Origin: Paragonimus westermani
Taxonomy: Eukaryota; Platyhelminthes; Trematoda; Plagiorchiida; Troglotrematidae
Direction: 5' to 3'
DNA length: 64,000 nt
Assembly: GCA_008508345.1 (NCBI GenBank)
Contig: QNGE01000906.1
Span: 93,928 to 157,927, forward strand
Shown here: positions 12,768 to 23,654 of the stretch, one piece after another
Position numbering within the stretch: the first letter of the stretch is position 1
Layout: each line of letters opens with the position of its first letter
Notes under the pieces: generated by a model
Databases searched by the model: none
What the model saw: the letters and a program-made list of their open reading frames with translations, nothing else
What the model was told of the DNA's origin: nothing
Program-made: the position numbers and the translations under genes

Positions 12768-12839
12768 AGACCAGCGGGTTTTCCGCAACGCAGGTCTCTT
12801 CAATTGCGTCACTTATGCTGAGAGTAGTCATCGTCATGT

Positions 12840-13095
12840 AAATCAACTACTTTTCCGTAGATGGCAGCTTAGCTTTTGGTTATGTCAATTCTATATGTCT
12901 ATCAATGAGATTTATTGGGTGAGCCTTCCCTGCGAATATCCGTCTTAGAAACCTCATTTCTGCTTCAAGCGTATCATCAGTGCATATCTTCACAGCCCTG
13001 TGCGTTGAACCACAAACAAGTTTTCTCTTCTGCCTGAGCGGGACGTAATTGAAAAGTGTGTATATTGACCGTTCTATGCCAAATTTTTGTGATAA
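12840..13095 (-). pseudogene. Penelope-like element RT C-terminal fragment
   Basis: The minus strand from about 13090 reads IERSIYTLFNYVPLRQKRKL, then THRAVKICTDDTLEAEMRFL, then NLIDRHIELT before a stop. This block order (YxxF..FxPxxYKRxLV, then HRAxxICTxDTLxxE, then a short (N)FIDxH) is characteristic of the region after the catalytic boxes of PLE reverse transcriptases. A stop at about 12885 and a second near 12858 follow. The fragment has no catalytic box and no GIY-YIG domain. The open frame further downstream (12592-12846) corresponds to the hairpin repeat and is probably noncoding. Confidence 0.75.
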
Positions 13096-14080
13096 CCCCT
13101 ATAAACTGAACCATCTTCATGGAGACTCCAAACGCGCATAGATGGAGGAGCTAGACTAGAGACATAGACTACTTGAGCTCCACAAGAGACGCCGCAAGTC
13201 CGTGGAATCCGAAACCGTCCCGACAACCAGGATCAGATTTACTGCTGCTTTGAGAGATAATATCGGTTTTCTGTTTTCAGTAGGGAAATTCTGGAACGAA
13301 CCCGTTTGGTTTAGACCTTGTTGATTAGTTTGTGTTGGCTGCCAAACCGTTGGTTCATGGAGCCACTCTTCAAAAAATTGGGATGGACAGCTTCGATGAA
13401 TCGCCGAAGCATTATTTACCTCTGTTAGAAAATGTGGATTTAACGTGACAAGTGAATATGTTGATGAAGGATCAGAGCTTTCATATTTGTTGCACTATCG
13501 AGCAAATGTCTCAACACTTGCAGGGAATGTGGGCGGAAGTTACTGAGAGTATAACTGAGTGCAGAAAGAAACTTACCTGCGGAGACCCATTGAATTTGAA
13601 GGAAAAATATTGGCGGTCAGCGCTAGACAATGTAGCCAGTTGGCTGCCCGCTCAGAAAGAGGAATTGGTAACCCAACATCATCTTGATTCTCGGAAGTCA
13701 AGTACTAATATCGCGACGTCCGAGTAGGTGTACATTAGGGGAGATGAACTTCAAGTGTCCGGTGTGTAAGGACAACCGCAATACACCTGATTCTACTAGT
13801 TTTATCAACCAGTATTTAGGACGACGCGAAGCAACGCTGAAGAATAGCTGGCGCTGTTTTTCGTCTGAGAGCGAATCAGATAGTGTGGGGGAGGTATTGT
13901 AGAGTACAGGTACGACACGAGCAATCCCGTTGTGGTTGACGCCATTATAAACCAGTTCGTACGAACAATCCAGAACCTAGTCAGGACAGAGAACGGTTCG
14001 CAGTATCCTTTAAACACACCGCTACTTAGCATTTTGTTTACTGCACACACACACGAAACGGCTGTAAAATCAGATTTATT
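13096..14080. other. No recognised gene; two small plus-strand open frames
   Basis: Plus-strand frames at 13452-13727 (91 codons) and 13684-13902 (72 codons) overlap in different frames. The second contains KCPVCKDNRNTP and an acidic Ser/Glu-rich end (CFSSESESDSVGEVL). They could be a decayed retrotransposon tail, but I recognise no domain. A short CA microsatellite (about 14042-14053) is present. Confidence 0.4.
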
Positions 14081-14189
14081 TCATTCATATATGTCTATTT
14101 GTGCGCAAGATATACCGAGATTGCTGAAAAATATAACATTCGCGTTTATTAATGAAACCACCAGAATGACGCTGGTGTCAACTCTGGAT

Positions 14190-15225
14190 ATATAACATCT
14201 GGCCAGGTATACATTGATAATTTCGCTATATTTACATGCCAATTCACTATCGTGGGAAAGTCTCCTTCGTAATAAATTCAGATGTTTCTGAGCCAACCAC
14301 CGGTTATCGGGGAGGTTTACACTGTCAAGTCGCCACGACAAGCCAATGTCATACCGACCGTCCTTCAACGTAACTGTGGACTCTAAAATACGCTCAGCTG
14401 GCTGATCATCACATGACTGAACCACCCCTTCGAAGTGCCCGCGCTCGACAAACTGTAGGTCGAACATACGCTGAACCAACCTTGCCAGCTCAGCACCCCC
14501 TAAGCAATGAACTTCAGCCCTGCTGTTTGCTGAGAGTGGCGTGGGACCTCTCAAGGTCTAGCCCAAGATGGATTTTATAGCGTATGGCTGCCGCCTGCTT
14601 CCTGCCCGCTGATCTATTACTAAATGTGCTTCCGGCATGTCGCAGCTCATGAGCAGCGCGACTTCACCTTCCCTCGACGAGGTGATGGGCAGACCGGTCA
14701 AGTGGGGCCACCGATGAACGTCATCCTCGGATATGGTTTTCGTTCGTTCAACCAAAAGACCCTCGACAGTAAAGACCTTGTCGACCTTGATCCTACTTCC
14801 ATCATCTAAAGATTCAACTTCCAAGTTCAGCTCTTGGCATTTGACAGTAGCTGTCCTGTTCAGTGTACGGATGCTAAGCCTTCGATTACATGCTGGCAGC
14901 CCTAGTCGCTCAGCTAAAGACTCATCTATGAGTGTGGTATCTGAACCGTTATCTAGAAGGGCATATGCTTCGACCGTTCCGACTGCCCCAATTAATCTGA
15001 CAGGTACGAAACCTAGACGAACACCTCCCTCATGCCAAGAGGTGGCTTCACCGCTTGACCCCTTCACTTCGACCTCAGCTCCAGAAGGCGCCGGGTCTGG
15101 GTGCATCAGGGTATGATGTTGCCCTCCACAAAGAGGCCGTGAACACCAAATACGGACTCTGCAATACTTGACTGTGTGGTTTGGCGGTAGACAAACGAAG
15201 CGTCGTTCACACTTTATTAGAACTT
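14190..15225 (-). pseudogene. Bel/Pao nucleocapsid end, A17-like protease and RT N-terminus
   Basis: The frame opens with a Cys/His cluster (CLPPNHTVKYCRVRIWC then CGGQHHTLMHP, about 15195-15105), typical of the Bel/Pao gag-pol joint. The protease carries LLDNGSDTTLIDESLAERLG (about 14965-14905); its D-N-G departs from the usual D-S-G. The RT part begins after ILG, where a TAG stands at about 14555-14557 in place of the conserved tryptophan codon (one base from TGG), and runs through TPLSANSRAEVHCLGG and LQFVERGHFEGVVQ to SEIINVYLARCYISRVD. Conservation stops there, at about 14190, before any RT catalytic motif. Confidence 0.8.
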
Positions 15226-16691
15226 CTCCCTTCTAATGACACGCTTTCAAATCGCCGGCATGTGGGCAAATCATACTCTTCACCACATACTGCGCACTGA
15301 TGTGGCTTATTCACCACTCCGACAGCGGTTGACACATGTGGCATCCGTTGAGAGTCCTCCGGGAAGCGCGCGTTCTCAGTTCCATTGATGTGGCCCTGGG
15401 CTGAATTGGCGATGAGTTGACCATATAGGTTACTGGAAATCGAGATTCGTCTATCTCTAAACTCAAGTAAGTCGTTGAAAAAAGGCTCCCGACCAGTGGT
15501 TGGAACAGAATCAGCCACATCAGCTGAGTTCTCTTGCAATGTGCGAGGAAGTCTATCCATGATACGCAGAAGGTTGGTTGGACAACTTAACTCGGACGGA
15601 TGGTTCGATTGAGACAGCGTCAACTGGTAACCCTTCATCTGAGTGGCTAAAAGTTGAAGACCCTCAGTGTCTGTTTTGGCAAGCCTTGGACCGTTAAACA
15701 CGTCCTCGGTGATAGTCTGAATAGTTTCCTGCGGCCTCCCGAATCGTCGCCTCAATATTCCGGTCGCCACGGTAAATCTTACTTCGCTGGAAAGCAATAC
15801 GTAATGTTTGATAGGTGCCTCAGCTGAACCCTTACAATAATAAATAAGGTAAGACAATTTCTGTCCTTTATCACTTAATCTGTTAGCCACGTTGAGTTAA
15901 AAATTTTGTATGAAGCTATGGAATTTCAAGGGCGACCTTTCAAATGGTTCTAGCTCGACTTTTGGCATGCCGACACTGATAACTGACTTGCGCATATACT
16001 GCCCCATGGAGCTCCATTGGAACCCGTAAGTGGGTCTACATGACGAGCCAGATGGGAAGACATTTGCACCCACCCTCTCCATCGGCTCTTCAGTCTGACC
16101 AAAATCAGACCTTTCTTCCAACCTCTTGCGGAATTCTAGTTGTGCCCTCATAAATCTTAGCTCCCCTTCTTTTAGACGCAAATCTTCTTCAATAACGCTG
16201 TCATCCATCACCAAATTTCGCTCAAGTGAATAACGAGTTATAGCTGGGACAATGTTAGGAAGTCTAGATACACACACCGTCGTCTCCGGTGGGGCTGCCA
16301 CCGTCCCTACAGCTATCCCGGTGAGTGGTCCCTGCTTAGCCCTAGGAGCCCCAAGCATGAGAAAATCATATGATACAGCAGACGGCTCAACAATCCCAGA
16401 CACATCCCTGCGAAAGTGATGCGAATCCTTAGAAGGAAAAGGCACATACAAGGAATGAGTTGAAGCAGGAACATTGGAAGCATTTAAATAAGTCTTGATA
16501 TCGTCATTAATATGGGTCACCTGGGGATCATCGCTCAATTATTGCACATAGGGAACAGGATAATTCTCCACACAGAGAGACGCAACAGGCAAGTTTAATG
16601 ACACGGGTGTCCTCGGAGAAGCTTTCGCCGATTGGTAGCCAGGAGAACATCCTTGCACATCATACGTGTCAAGGTCGATTAGCTCGGCCAT
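15215..16691 (-). pseudogene. Bel/Pao gag
   Basis: The frame starts with MAELIDLDTYDVQGCSPGYQ at 16691, hits a TAA at about 16539-16541, continues through a coiled, charged segment (EEDLRLKEGELRFMRAQLEF, about 16200-16130), reaches a second TAA at 15896, and carries on in the same frame with NRLSDKGQKLSYLIYYCKGS, the conserved centre of Pao gag. It ends with a zinc-knuckle-like CAVCGEEYDLPTCRRF near 15290-15245. A frameshift close to 15225 then moves the reading into the protease frame, which begins with KCERRFVCLPP. Apart from two point stops and one indel the frame is intact, so the loss of function looks fairly recent. Confidence 0.8.
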
Positions 16692-19223
16692 TGTAGAAAG
16701 ACTGATAGCTTTCACTCAGATGGCAGATAGATTTGGTCTCAACCTAGGCGGATTTATCGAGCACAGTGAATCCCGGACGTCTATTGGTAGTTCGAGCAAC
16801 TCTTAGTCTTCTAGCAACGTCTATCGATATGCTGGATCCACGATAGTCGCGTTGGTAAGTAACAAGCGCCTGTAAATTCTGAGCCCGTCGAGCAACCAAT
16901 TCGGATCCAAAAAGGAAGACGGTCGTATTGGCGAGTTTCTTATTAATAAGGTGCCAATGTTTAAAAACAATAGGATAAACAAAATGGTGGAAGACAGCAA
17001 CAAACCTCGATGTTGAATCCACCAAATATACAAGTTCCGAGATTAACGGTTCGCGTAAATATGGCCAAATGCAACAGTCACGTAATGGTGAAGCGGTCGG
17101 GCAAAAATGAAACCATGACACATATAAACGCAGGTCCGGCAAGAAAAAGCAAGGAAGAAAAAGTACGCGGAAACAAGTTTTATAAGCGAACAGCATCAAG
17201 GTTTAACATTACATCAAGATCAGCATTTATAGGAGGAATGAGCGTAACTTGAGCGGTAGTGTCAGATTGTAAAGAAAGCTTGTAATCGGTATAAAGAATT
17301 CTAACGTATGAAGAAGAATCAATGGGAATGGGATAAATAGAGCAGGGACCGTGGCCGCCAACGTTCTATCAACATATAGCAATCACTGAACACTCGTGAA
17401 CGCAGCTGCTTGAGCACGTGTTCAACACATTCGCTTCATGAATGCAGAATCTGATACTGGAAATGGTACTTCCTAATAATCAGCCCAGACAAGAGCAAAA
17501 CTCGTGTATTTTTCTTCTTCTTTCCGTTTCTTCATACATCCGTTATATTTACATGTCTGCAACAAACATTCCATGGTAATGAATGCGGTGCTATTGTTCT
17601 GTGGCATATGCCTTCACCAGGGAGGTTTACGAACACCCTGCTGCTTCATTACCGTAAATATTGAGTTTTTATCTCCTTGAGGGCTCTCCCGTATACTGGT
17701 TTGCAGAATGCGCACAGAACTACTCTCTCTCTAGATGGTTGAGTGTGTCAGTTCGGGTCGATCCTGGTTGTTTGCATGAATAGATCGTAGCAATCATTCT
17801 GAATCAATATATTTGTTGGTACACTCATGTTATTCCTTTAGGCAAAAATATGTATAACATTGGTTGATTTGCACCACAGTATAAACTCAACGTCAATCTT
17901 CAGACGAATATTTGGTACACGTAAGTTGAAAAACAGATGTTTATAATTCATTATCGCATACATTTCCGTCTATGACATTTAAAAAGACCTAATAAAGCAA
18001 TTGAAACTTCCCCGTAAATTCTCATGATGGTCAACCGGATTCTTTCTCTCATTGTCGTGCATTAGCTCATTCCGAAAACTCAAGTGCCAGAGAGTATGAA
18101 CATAAAAATCGCAACAATATCGTTTGTGCCTTGCAGTCATGCAAAGAAGTAGACTCCGCGTGATTGCAATTATTAACCTTCTACAAATCGATTTTATGTC
18201 GATTTCGAAACAATAGTAAATTCCTGCGAATACTGATAACCTGAGATCCAATTGCGACCGGATTGATGCTATCAAGTAAAACAGTAGCAAGCGCCTTGGA
18301 CACTGATCAAAAAGACCTCCGAACAGCGTGATGCATTTAAACAAACCGTTATTGTCGGGAAGTGGAATGCAGTTAAAACATAAGGCTTTCATAGTTAAAT
18401 CACTGTTAAACAAGCAAGTCTGTCGGAAGGCTCAGTTGCATCATACTCAGTTTCAGTAACGGTAAACTTGTTCATCATTAACTCTGTTGACATTGCTTCT
18501 CTTATGGTGCCCTATACATTTTAATGAACAGTTTCGATCGCACGACCAGATGCTCACTCCCTTACACGCGAAGACAAGTGTATCCGCCTATCGTTGTGAA
18601 GTCTTAATACACCCAAGTTCAACTGTAGGTTATTTTCCATGCATTTACTCTAGTGAACCTGGATATTTTATTAATCAACAATTATTCACTGTTTAGCATT
18701 CAAATAGTTGTGAATAGACTACAACATAGATTGATCTGTCGAAAGAATTCTCCGTTTGTCCGAATAAGTCCCGAGTGCGTAGCAAAATGCCACAACAAAC
18801 AGCAGACAGGGTTATATATTACAATAATCACAGCAAATATAATAATATCGCATGAGTACTTCGACAAAAAATTCCGCATACACTGTTTGTCATAGTAAAT
18901 GTTATAATCCCACCCTATGAATACAATCGGCGGAAAACACGCGGAAAACAAGCACGAAATCAGAGTCAGTACGCCGGTGTGAAACTACATCAGTTTCCGA
19001 TCCCCATAAATATCCATTAGGCGAGGAAATTTTTCTACGACAAATGGACGCACGGAACTTTGTCTTGGTTGAACGGTTCGCGAGTTGTTCAACTTTTTCA
19101 CGTTTTCGAGAAATCCACGAAATCCTGCGTCGGAATTTTCCCATTCGTTTGCTGGATATTGAGATTTTCCGGACGCCATTTTTGTCTCCTAATGGCGAAA
19201 CACTTCAAAGATGCGTTTGGACG
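16692..19223. other. No recognisable gene
   Basis: The 5' UTR and LTR of the Bel/Pao element should lie in the first part of this stretch. The region around 16.7-17.3 kb is open in overlapping frames on both strands (151 codons on the minus strand), but no direct repeat or TG...CA boundary could be fixed by eye. From 17.3 to 19.2 kb only short frames occur. Confidence 0.45.
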
Positions 19224-19463
19224 TGTAACAGGCAAGCGAAAAGACGAGAGGCGTGATTCGGGTTGAAACGTTTATGAAACACGTGACATCTGACATGCAG
19301 ACCGGAGAGTGAAAGTACACATACTGATTAGTCTCTTTCGCGGAAGTCTTCCAGTGTTTGATCAGTTTGCACGACGTTGACAGTATGCTCTGTAAGAAAT
19401 AGGAAAAGAGACGATGAGACAACTGAAACAAAATGGCGTACGTCGTGTTGCTCTCGATTTCCC
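19224..19463 (-). repeat. Truncated 3' LTR of gypsy element B
   Basis: The 3' part of the LTR (in element sense) is nearly identical to 23655-23894. The first about 376 bp, containing U3, are absent, and the LTR joins integrase-tail sequence directly at 19464. The two copies differ near 19240 (A versus G) and 19275 (T versus C). Confidence 0.85.
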
Positions 19464-19469
19464 GCTACA

Positions 19470-20565
19470 CTACAACCTCTCTAATGAGGCACCGTCCAGG
19501 TGCTACGGGTATGTTGTTCGGAAGCTCAACCTCCGCTCCGATTTCTGACACCTGCTCTGATATCTCTGCCTCTCCTAGTGTCTCTGTCGGTTTTAATCTA
19601 TTGAAGTGTACGATCATAGACTTCTGGCTTCTATCTGAGCTTCTAATTTAACATAGTGTATCACTGAGCAACCTTTCGACCACAAAAGGGCCTTTCCATT
19701 CATGATGCTTGTTAGCTGGTATTCCGGGTGATGGGACGTCTGTTTGCAGGTAGACCTTCGCCCCAACTAACAGGGGGCTCCGTGTGCTTTTTTGTCATAG
19801 CATTACTTTTGTCTTCGTCGGGCAGCGTTCAAATGACAACGAGCTAGTTGATGGCTCCTAACAATAGTGTCCCACAGAGCCACGGCGTACTCCATGGTTA
19901 GCGTAGGTATTCTTCCGACAAACGGTGTTTGTAAATCTGCTGGGAGTCGAAGCTCCCGACCAGTCCACATAAAGATCGGTGTTTGGTTGGTAGACGAGTG
20001 GACTGTGCTCCGATACGCCATCAAACATTGTGGGAATATCTCATCTCATTGTTGAACTTCGTCCACAAATGCCTTCACCAGCCCCTTCAGTGTGCGGTTA
20101 GCGCGCTCCACCAGTCCGTTTCCTTCTGGGTGGTAAGAAGTCGTCCGTGTTTTGTCTATCCTTATGAGCTTACACAGCTCATGCATGGTAGCGCATTCAA
20201 AATTGGTGCCTTTGTCCCAATGCAGTTGTTCACGAGCGCCCCAGTTGCTGATCCAACCGCTGAAGATGGCCTTGGCCACCGATGGAGCATCAATCGCCGA
20301 CAAAGACACAAATTCCGCCCATTTTGTAAAATGATCTACCAATACAAGAATATACCCTTTTCCTTGGAGTCTCTGGTAGTGGTCCCATTAGGTCGACGCC
20401 GACGATCTCATTGGGGTATCCGGCCTCTATTGGGTGTAAAGGAGCCCCGTAGTGAGGGCTTGGGTTTTTGAACGTCGAACAAAAGGAACAGCTGCGACAA
20501 AAGTTTGCGACATCTCTCCGCTGTTGGGACCACCAGAACCCCGCTCGCGTTGCTTCGTCCAACAT
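19470..20565 (-). pseudogene. Integrase of gypsy element B
   Basis: Three overlapping minus-strand frames carry the integrase in order. 20565-20290: ATRAGFWWSQQRRDVANFCR, with the CxxC of the zinc-binding HHCC domain (CSFC), then EIVGVDLMGPLPET with the first catalytic aspartate. 20342-20046: MVDHFTKWAEF, HWDKGTNFE with the second aspartate, and YHPEGNGLVERANRTLK with the catalytic glutamate, so the DDE triad is preserved. 20024-19803: MMAYRSTVHSSTNQTPIFMW and further. Downstream at 19.5-19.75 kb the tail reads KGPFVVERLLSDTL and VHFNRLKP, the standard C-terminal domain, before the truncated 3' LTR. Confidence 0.85.
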
Positions 20566-20857
20566 ATTTTTGCCCGCATCTCATAATTCTTGGTGGAGGT
20601 CCTCTAGCACTTTTGTAACTCTTGTTTGGGGAACAATAACGCCTCTAGTATACGTGGGCCCATACTGCATGTACAGGACGCCTTCTACCGTCATCAGTTG
20701 TTTCCATAGAGCCCACAGGCATCGAGTCCCCCAACTTCAACCTGCCATCTTTTCACCCGTTGGTCTGCTTCCACTCGATGATATTCTCTCATAAATCAAC
20801 GCCATTTCGGGGTCATCCTTCGGCAACTCACCCCATCCGTCTGTTTGGTTCTGTAGA

Positions 20858-21514
20858 CTAACCAGTGCCATGTGTTGCGTGGTGCTGGAAGGACAATCCC
20901 CGTGATCGCGGGCTGGTTTTCGAGACAATGCGTCGGCATTCCCACTTGGTCTGTGGTAGCAGTCGAACGTGTAATCTTGTAGATACTCTTGCCAGCGGGC
21001 AATTTGGCCTTCCGGGTCGCGGAAATTCCTTAACCACGTTAAAGATTGGTGGTCGGTTCGTATCGTGAACTTTCTTCCGAGCAGGTAGTGTCGATACTGT
21101 TTCGAAAAAAAACACTAATGCTAACACATCCTTTCTCATGGTGCAGTAGTTTCTCTTTCTTTTGTTTAAGGATCTACCTCCGTGAGCAATCACATGTTCC
21201 TTTCCTTTCTCGTCTTCTCGAGACAACACTGCTCCGAGACCATGGTCGCTCGCATCCGTATCTAATATAAACTCATCAGCCTCCAAGAAGAAATCCGGGA
21301 AAGTTAGTATTGAAGATTGGCACAACGCCTTCCTCAGCTGGTCAAAACTCCGTTGGTGCGTATCAGTCCACGTAAACTCGCAATCTTTCTGCACCAAGGC
21401 ATTCGAGGGTCCCGCGATCCTTGAGAAATCGCGGACAAATCGCCGATAGTACGAGGCCAGCCCCAGAAAACTCCTTACTTCACCAACCGCCAATGGTATA
21501 GGCCACTGTTCCAC
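20858..21514 (-). pseudogene. RT thumb and RNase H of gypsy element B
   Basis: A 218-codon open frame starts with the RT thumb (EVRSFLGLASYYRRFVRDFS, about 21485-21430), then the tether and RNase H with LDTDASDHGLGAVLSRE, where the first catalytic aspartate is present. The end after ALVFFFETV is out of register. It coincides with a run of eight A on the plus strand near 21106-21113 within RNase H, so an indel there, biological or a sequencing error, explains the break. Confidence 0.85.
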
Positions 21515-21519
21515 CTGGG

Positions 21520-22217
21520 TCGTCTTGGTGTGGTCTGTCCGGATGCCGTCCCGAGATGTGATGTGTCACAAAAAGCTGACAGCCTGTTGCATCAGTCTGC
21601 ATTTAGTTGGGTTCAGCTCGGAGCCAACTTGGCGGAGGTGGTCCAATATGGCTCGTAAATTGACATGGTGTTCTTGGGGTGATATGCCGTGAACGATGAC
21701 ATCATCTAGATATATCAAACACTTCTGGGGTATGAGGTCACCGGCGCTGGAATGTCGCCGGCGCGTTCACTAGACCGAACGGCATTGTCTGGAATTTGTA
21801 CAGCCCAGACGGTAGAGTAGAGGCTGTTTTGTTTCTGTATGTCTCGTCAACCTCTACTTGCCAGATGGAAGGTCGAGTGTACCAAACCAACAGGAACCAC
21901 CTAGCGCTTCGAGTACGTCATGTGCACACGGGAGGGGAACGAGTCCCGCTTGGTGACACTATTTAGGAGTCGGTAATCGACACAAAGGCGCAATTTTCCG
22001 TCTTTCTTTTTTACTAGAACTACTGGGGCTGCCCACGGTGAATTCGAGAATGGATGATGTTGTTTTCCAGCATCTGCGTTATCATTTCCTGTAGTTCTGG
22101 TTGATAGTGGGCTGGTATCCGTCTTGGTGGACTTCGTATCGGCCTGCATGTTCCTGTATCGATCTGATGTTTTATTACGTCTGTCCTCCTTGGTACTGCC
22201 GAACTCCACACAAACAC
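21520..22217 (-). pseudogene. Reverse transcriptase of gypsy element B, N-terminal and palm part
   Basis: The RT begins with [20 protein letters not shown] and [10 protein letters not shown], shifts frame near 22030 to [20 protein letters not shown] and [16 protein letters not shown], then becomes heavily frameshifted until the catalytic box IYLDDVIVHGIS at about 21715-21680, where YLDD is intact (21701-21712). NPTKCRLMQQAVSFL follows. Motif order and spacing are those of Ty3/gypsy RT; at least three frameshifts separate the blocks, so no full-length product is possible as sequenced. Confidence 0.85.
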
Positions 22218-22382
22218 ATCTACATACTATTTGATCATATCTGTCAGACCGTTCTCAGGTAGCTCGTCTCCTTCCCCGGCTCGTATATTAGAACCCTGTA
22301 ACTTCAGATATTTGTGATTCGATATTGTCTGCGTGGTGGGCTACAGTGAACATTTCATTCGTCTGTGATCCCTCTCTCCTTA

Positions 22383-22690
22383 CTATCGTTGCCATGTCGT
22401 TGGTTGACTAACGAACAGTTTTCTCTGGGCCAAGTCTATCCGACAGTTAAATCTGTCCATGACATCTACTCCCAGAATGATGTCCCACGGTAGGTAATCG
22501 ACGACAATCACCTGGTAACTGAGGTGTATCCCGGCCATGTGTAAATCAACCTCGACTTGTCCCATTCACTGCCAACAACTTGTTGGGTGAACGACGCTAG
22601 CTGTGTCCTGCTAGATGAGTCCCTACTTTCGATTCTACGAGATTGCAGGACGCCCCGGTATCTACGAGACAGGAAACACATTGTCTGTTT
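22383..22690 (-). pseudogene. Retropepsin of gypsy element B
   Basis: The active site is visible as CLVDTGASCNLVESK near 22665-22625. A stop follows (GHS, then TAG, about 22608), and then the flap and core strands: QVIVVDYLPWDIILGVDVMD with the I-L-G motif intact, and RIDLAQRKLFVS. The expected order DTGA, then flap, then ILG holds over about 95 residues, the normal length for a gypsy protease. One nonsense codon and a frame change separate the halves. Confidence 0.8.
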
Positions 22691-22789
22691 ATGGTGACCG
22701 AAGTTACGGGTAAACTGCGATTTCGTGACAATGCTATCGTCGAATGAATCAACTGGTCAGTGTTTGTGTCATTTCGAACGAACTCGTTA

Positions 22790-23060
22790 GAAGTCAGTCG
22801 GTGAAATATAAACGCCGACTTACCTGAGGATCATCTGTTGTCGTGACTGCACGTCTGTGCGAACCGATCGAAACGGTATCAATAATAACAGTCGCCTCTG
22901 TTCCAACCTGTATGACTCCGTCCTCGGGTCCAATTCCCGCGTTGATGGTTGTTTCTTGTCTGTTGAACAAAAGCATTCGCCACATGTTGGGGTCCAAAAT
23001 TCCTCTCCAGGCTGATTGCGATCGTTTCGATACGCCACCCGAATTCAATAGCGTGTTCTA
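22790..23060 (-). pseudogene. Probable nucleocapsid segment of gypsy element B
   Basis: Between gag and protease two overlapping minus-strand frames are open. One contains PTCGECFCSTDKKQ, a possible remnant of a CCHC zinc knuckle, and a basic stretch follows. The knuckle spacing is not intact in either frame. Assignment depends mainly on position. Confidence 0.4.
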
Positions 23061-23073
23061 GGTCGGTGGGTGG

Positions 23074-23567
23074 CTACCTCAAGAACCACTCGCAAAACTT
23101 CCGGGACTTCACTCCTTTCACCAACCGTTCCAGAATTTGCTCGGCCCCTTTCTCGACAGGCTCCGATGGGAACCCTTGGTGGGCTAGGCGTTTTAGGCGT
23201 CGCGCGAACGTCCGGATGTCCTCGCCGTGACGTTGAAAGCGTTCGTGGAATTCCCTTCTGTAGTCAAGCGAGAGAACCCCAGGCGTCAGCGTATTCCTTA
23301 GGCGTTCATACGTCTGGTAGTTCACTCCGTTCTTCACGATTTCGTCATCCAGTGTAATTGTGAGCGCCTCTCCTGCCAATAATTTAATAGTGCATCTGGT
23401 TGGCGGGCGGTTTCAAATGTGTTCACATACCGGCGCGCCTGAATCTCCCAGCTCGAGAAGTCTCTTCCCAGGTGAAACTTTTCGGGTGCCGTGACTGTCT
23501 CTGTAGTCTCCCCCGCAATGGCCCCTCGGCGCACGATTGATGTTGTCAAAACTGTGAAAAGGTCCAA
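23074..23567 (-). pseudogene. gag of gypsy element B
   Basis: The minus strand encodes a gag capsid-like domain in two frames. The first (23567-23337) includes PEKFHLGRDFSSWEIQARRY and ARQPDALLNYW; after a frameshift near 23380 the second (23379-23074) runs AGEALTITLDDEIVKNGVNY, then LDYRREFHERFQRHGEDIRT and LAHQGFPSEPVEKGAEQILE. The W-x-Q-x2-R-Y-x3-F pattern and the HQG-x-P block are typical of Ty3/gypsy gag. The start codon is uncertain because the frame opens at a TTG. Confidence 0.8.
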
Positions 23568-23654
23568 AATTCTTTGTAGAATACCTGCACATGATCCCGT
23601 CGGTAAGTTCTATTCACTTGGAGAATGTTCTGGAACTCTGGTAGGGTCGCCAAA

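Larger units (their letters stand above)
14190..16691 (-). mobile_element. Bel/Pao LTR retrotransposon, 5' half (gag, protease, RT start)
   Basis: Reading the minus strand from an ATG at 16691, gag, cysteine-rich nucleocapsid, an A17-type aspartic protease and the first part of the RT follow in one continuous coding order. Bel/Pao identity rests on the protease-to-RT junction: LLDNGSDTTLID, then MPEAHLVIDQ, then the I-L-G-(W)-T joint, then the ARLVQRMFDLQFVE and LRRRLSHDSELACKYSEII blocks. Breaks: in-frame stops at about 16539, 15896 and 14557, and one frameshift near 15215-15235. Similarity ends around 14190 (YLARCYISRVD), so most of RT, RNase H and integrase are missing. No LTR was recognised on either side. 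It is much less decayed than gypsy element A. Confidence 0.85.

Noticed and set aside
12968..12990. CTGATGA on the minus strand near 12975
   Set aside because: It is part of the PLE RT coding remnant (CTDDTLEAE); no GAAAC with a stem II follows.
20685..20700. CTGATGA on the minus strand near 20690
   Set aside because: Lies inside gypsy element B coding sequence without the other core parts.
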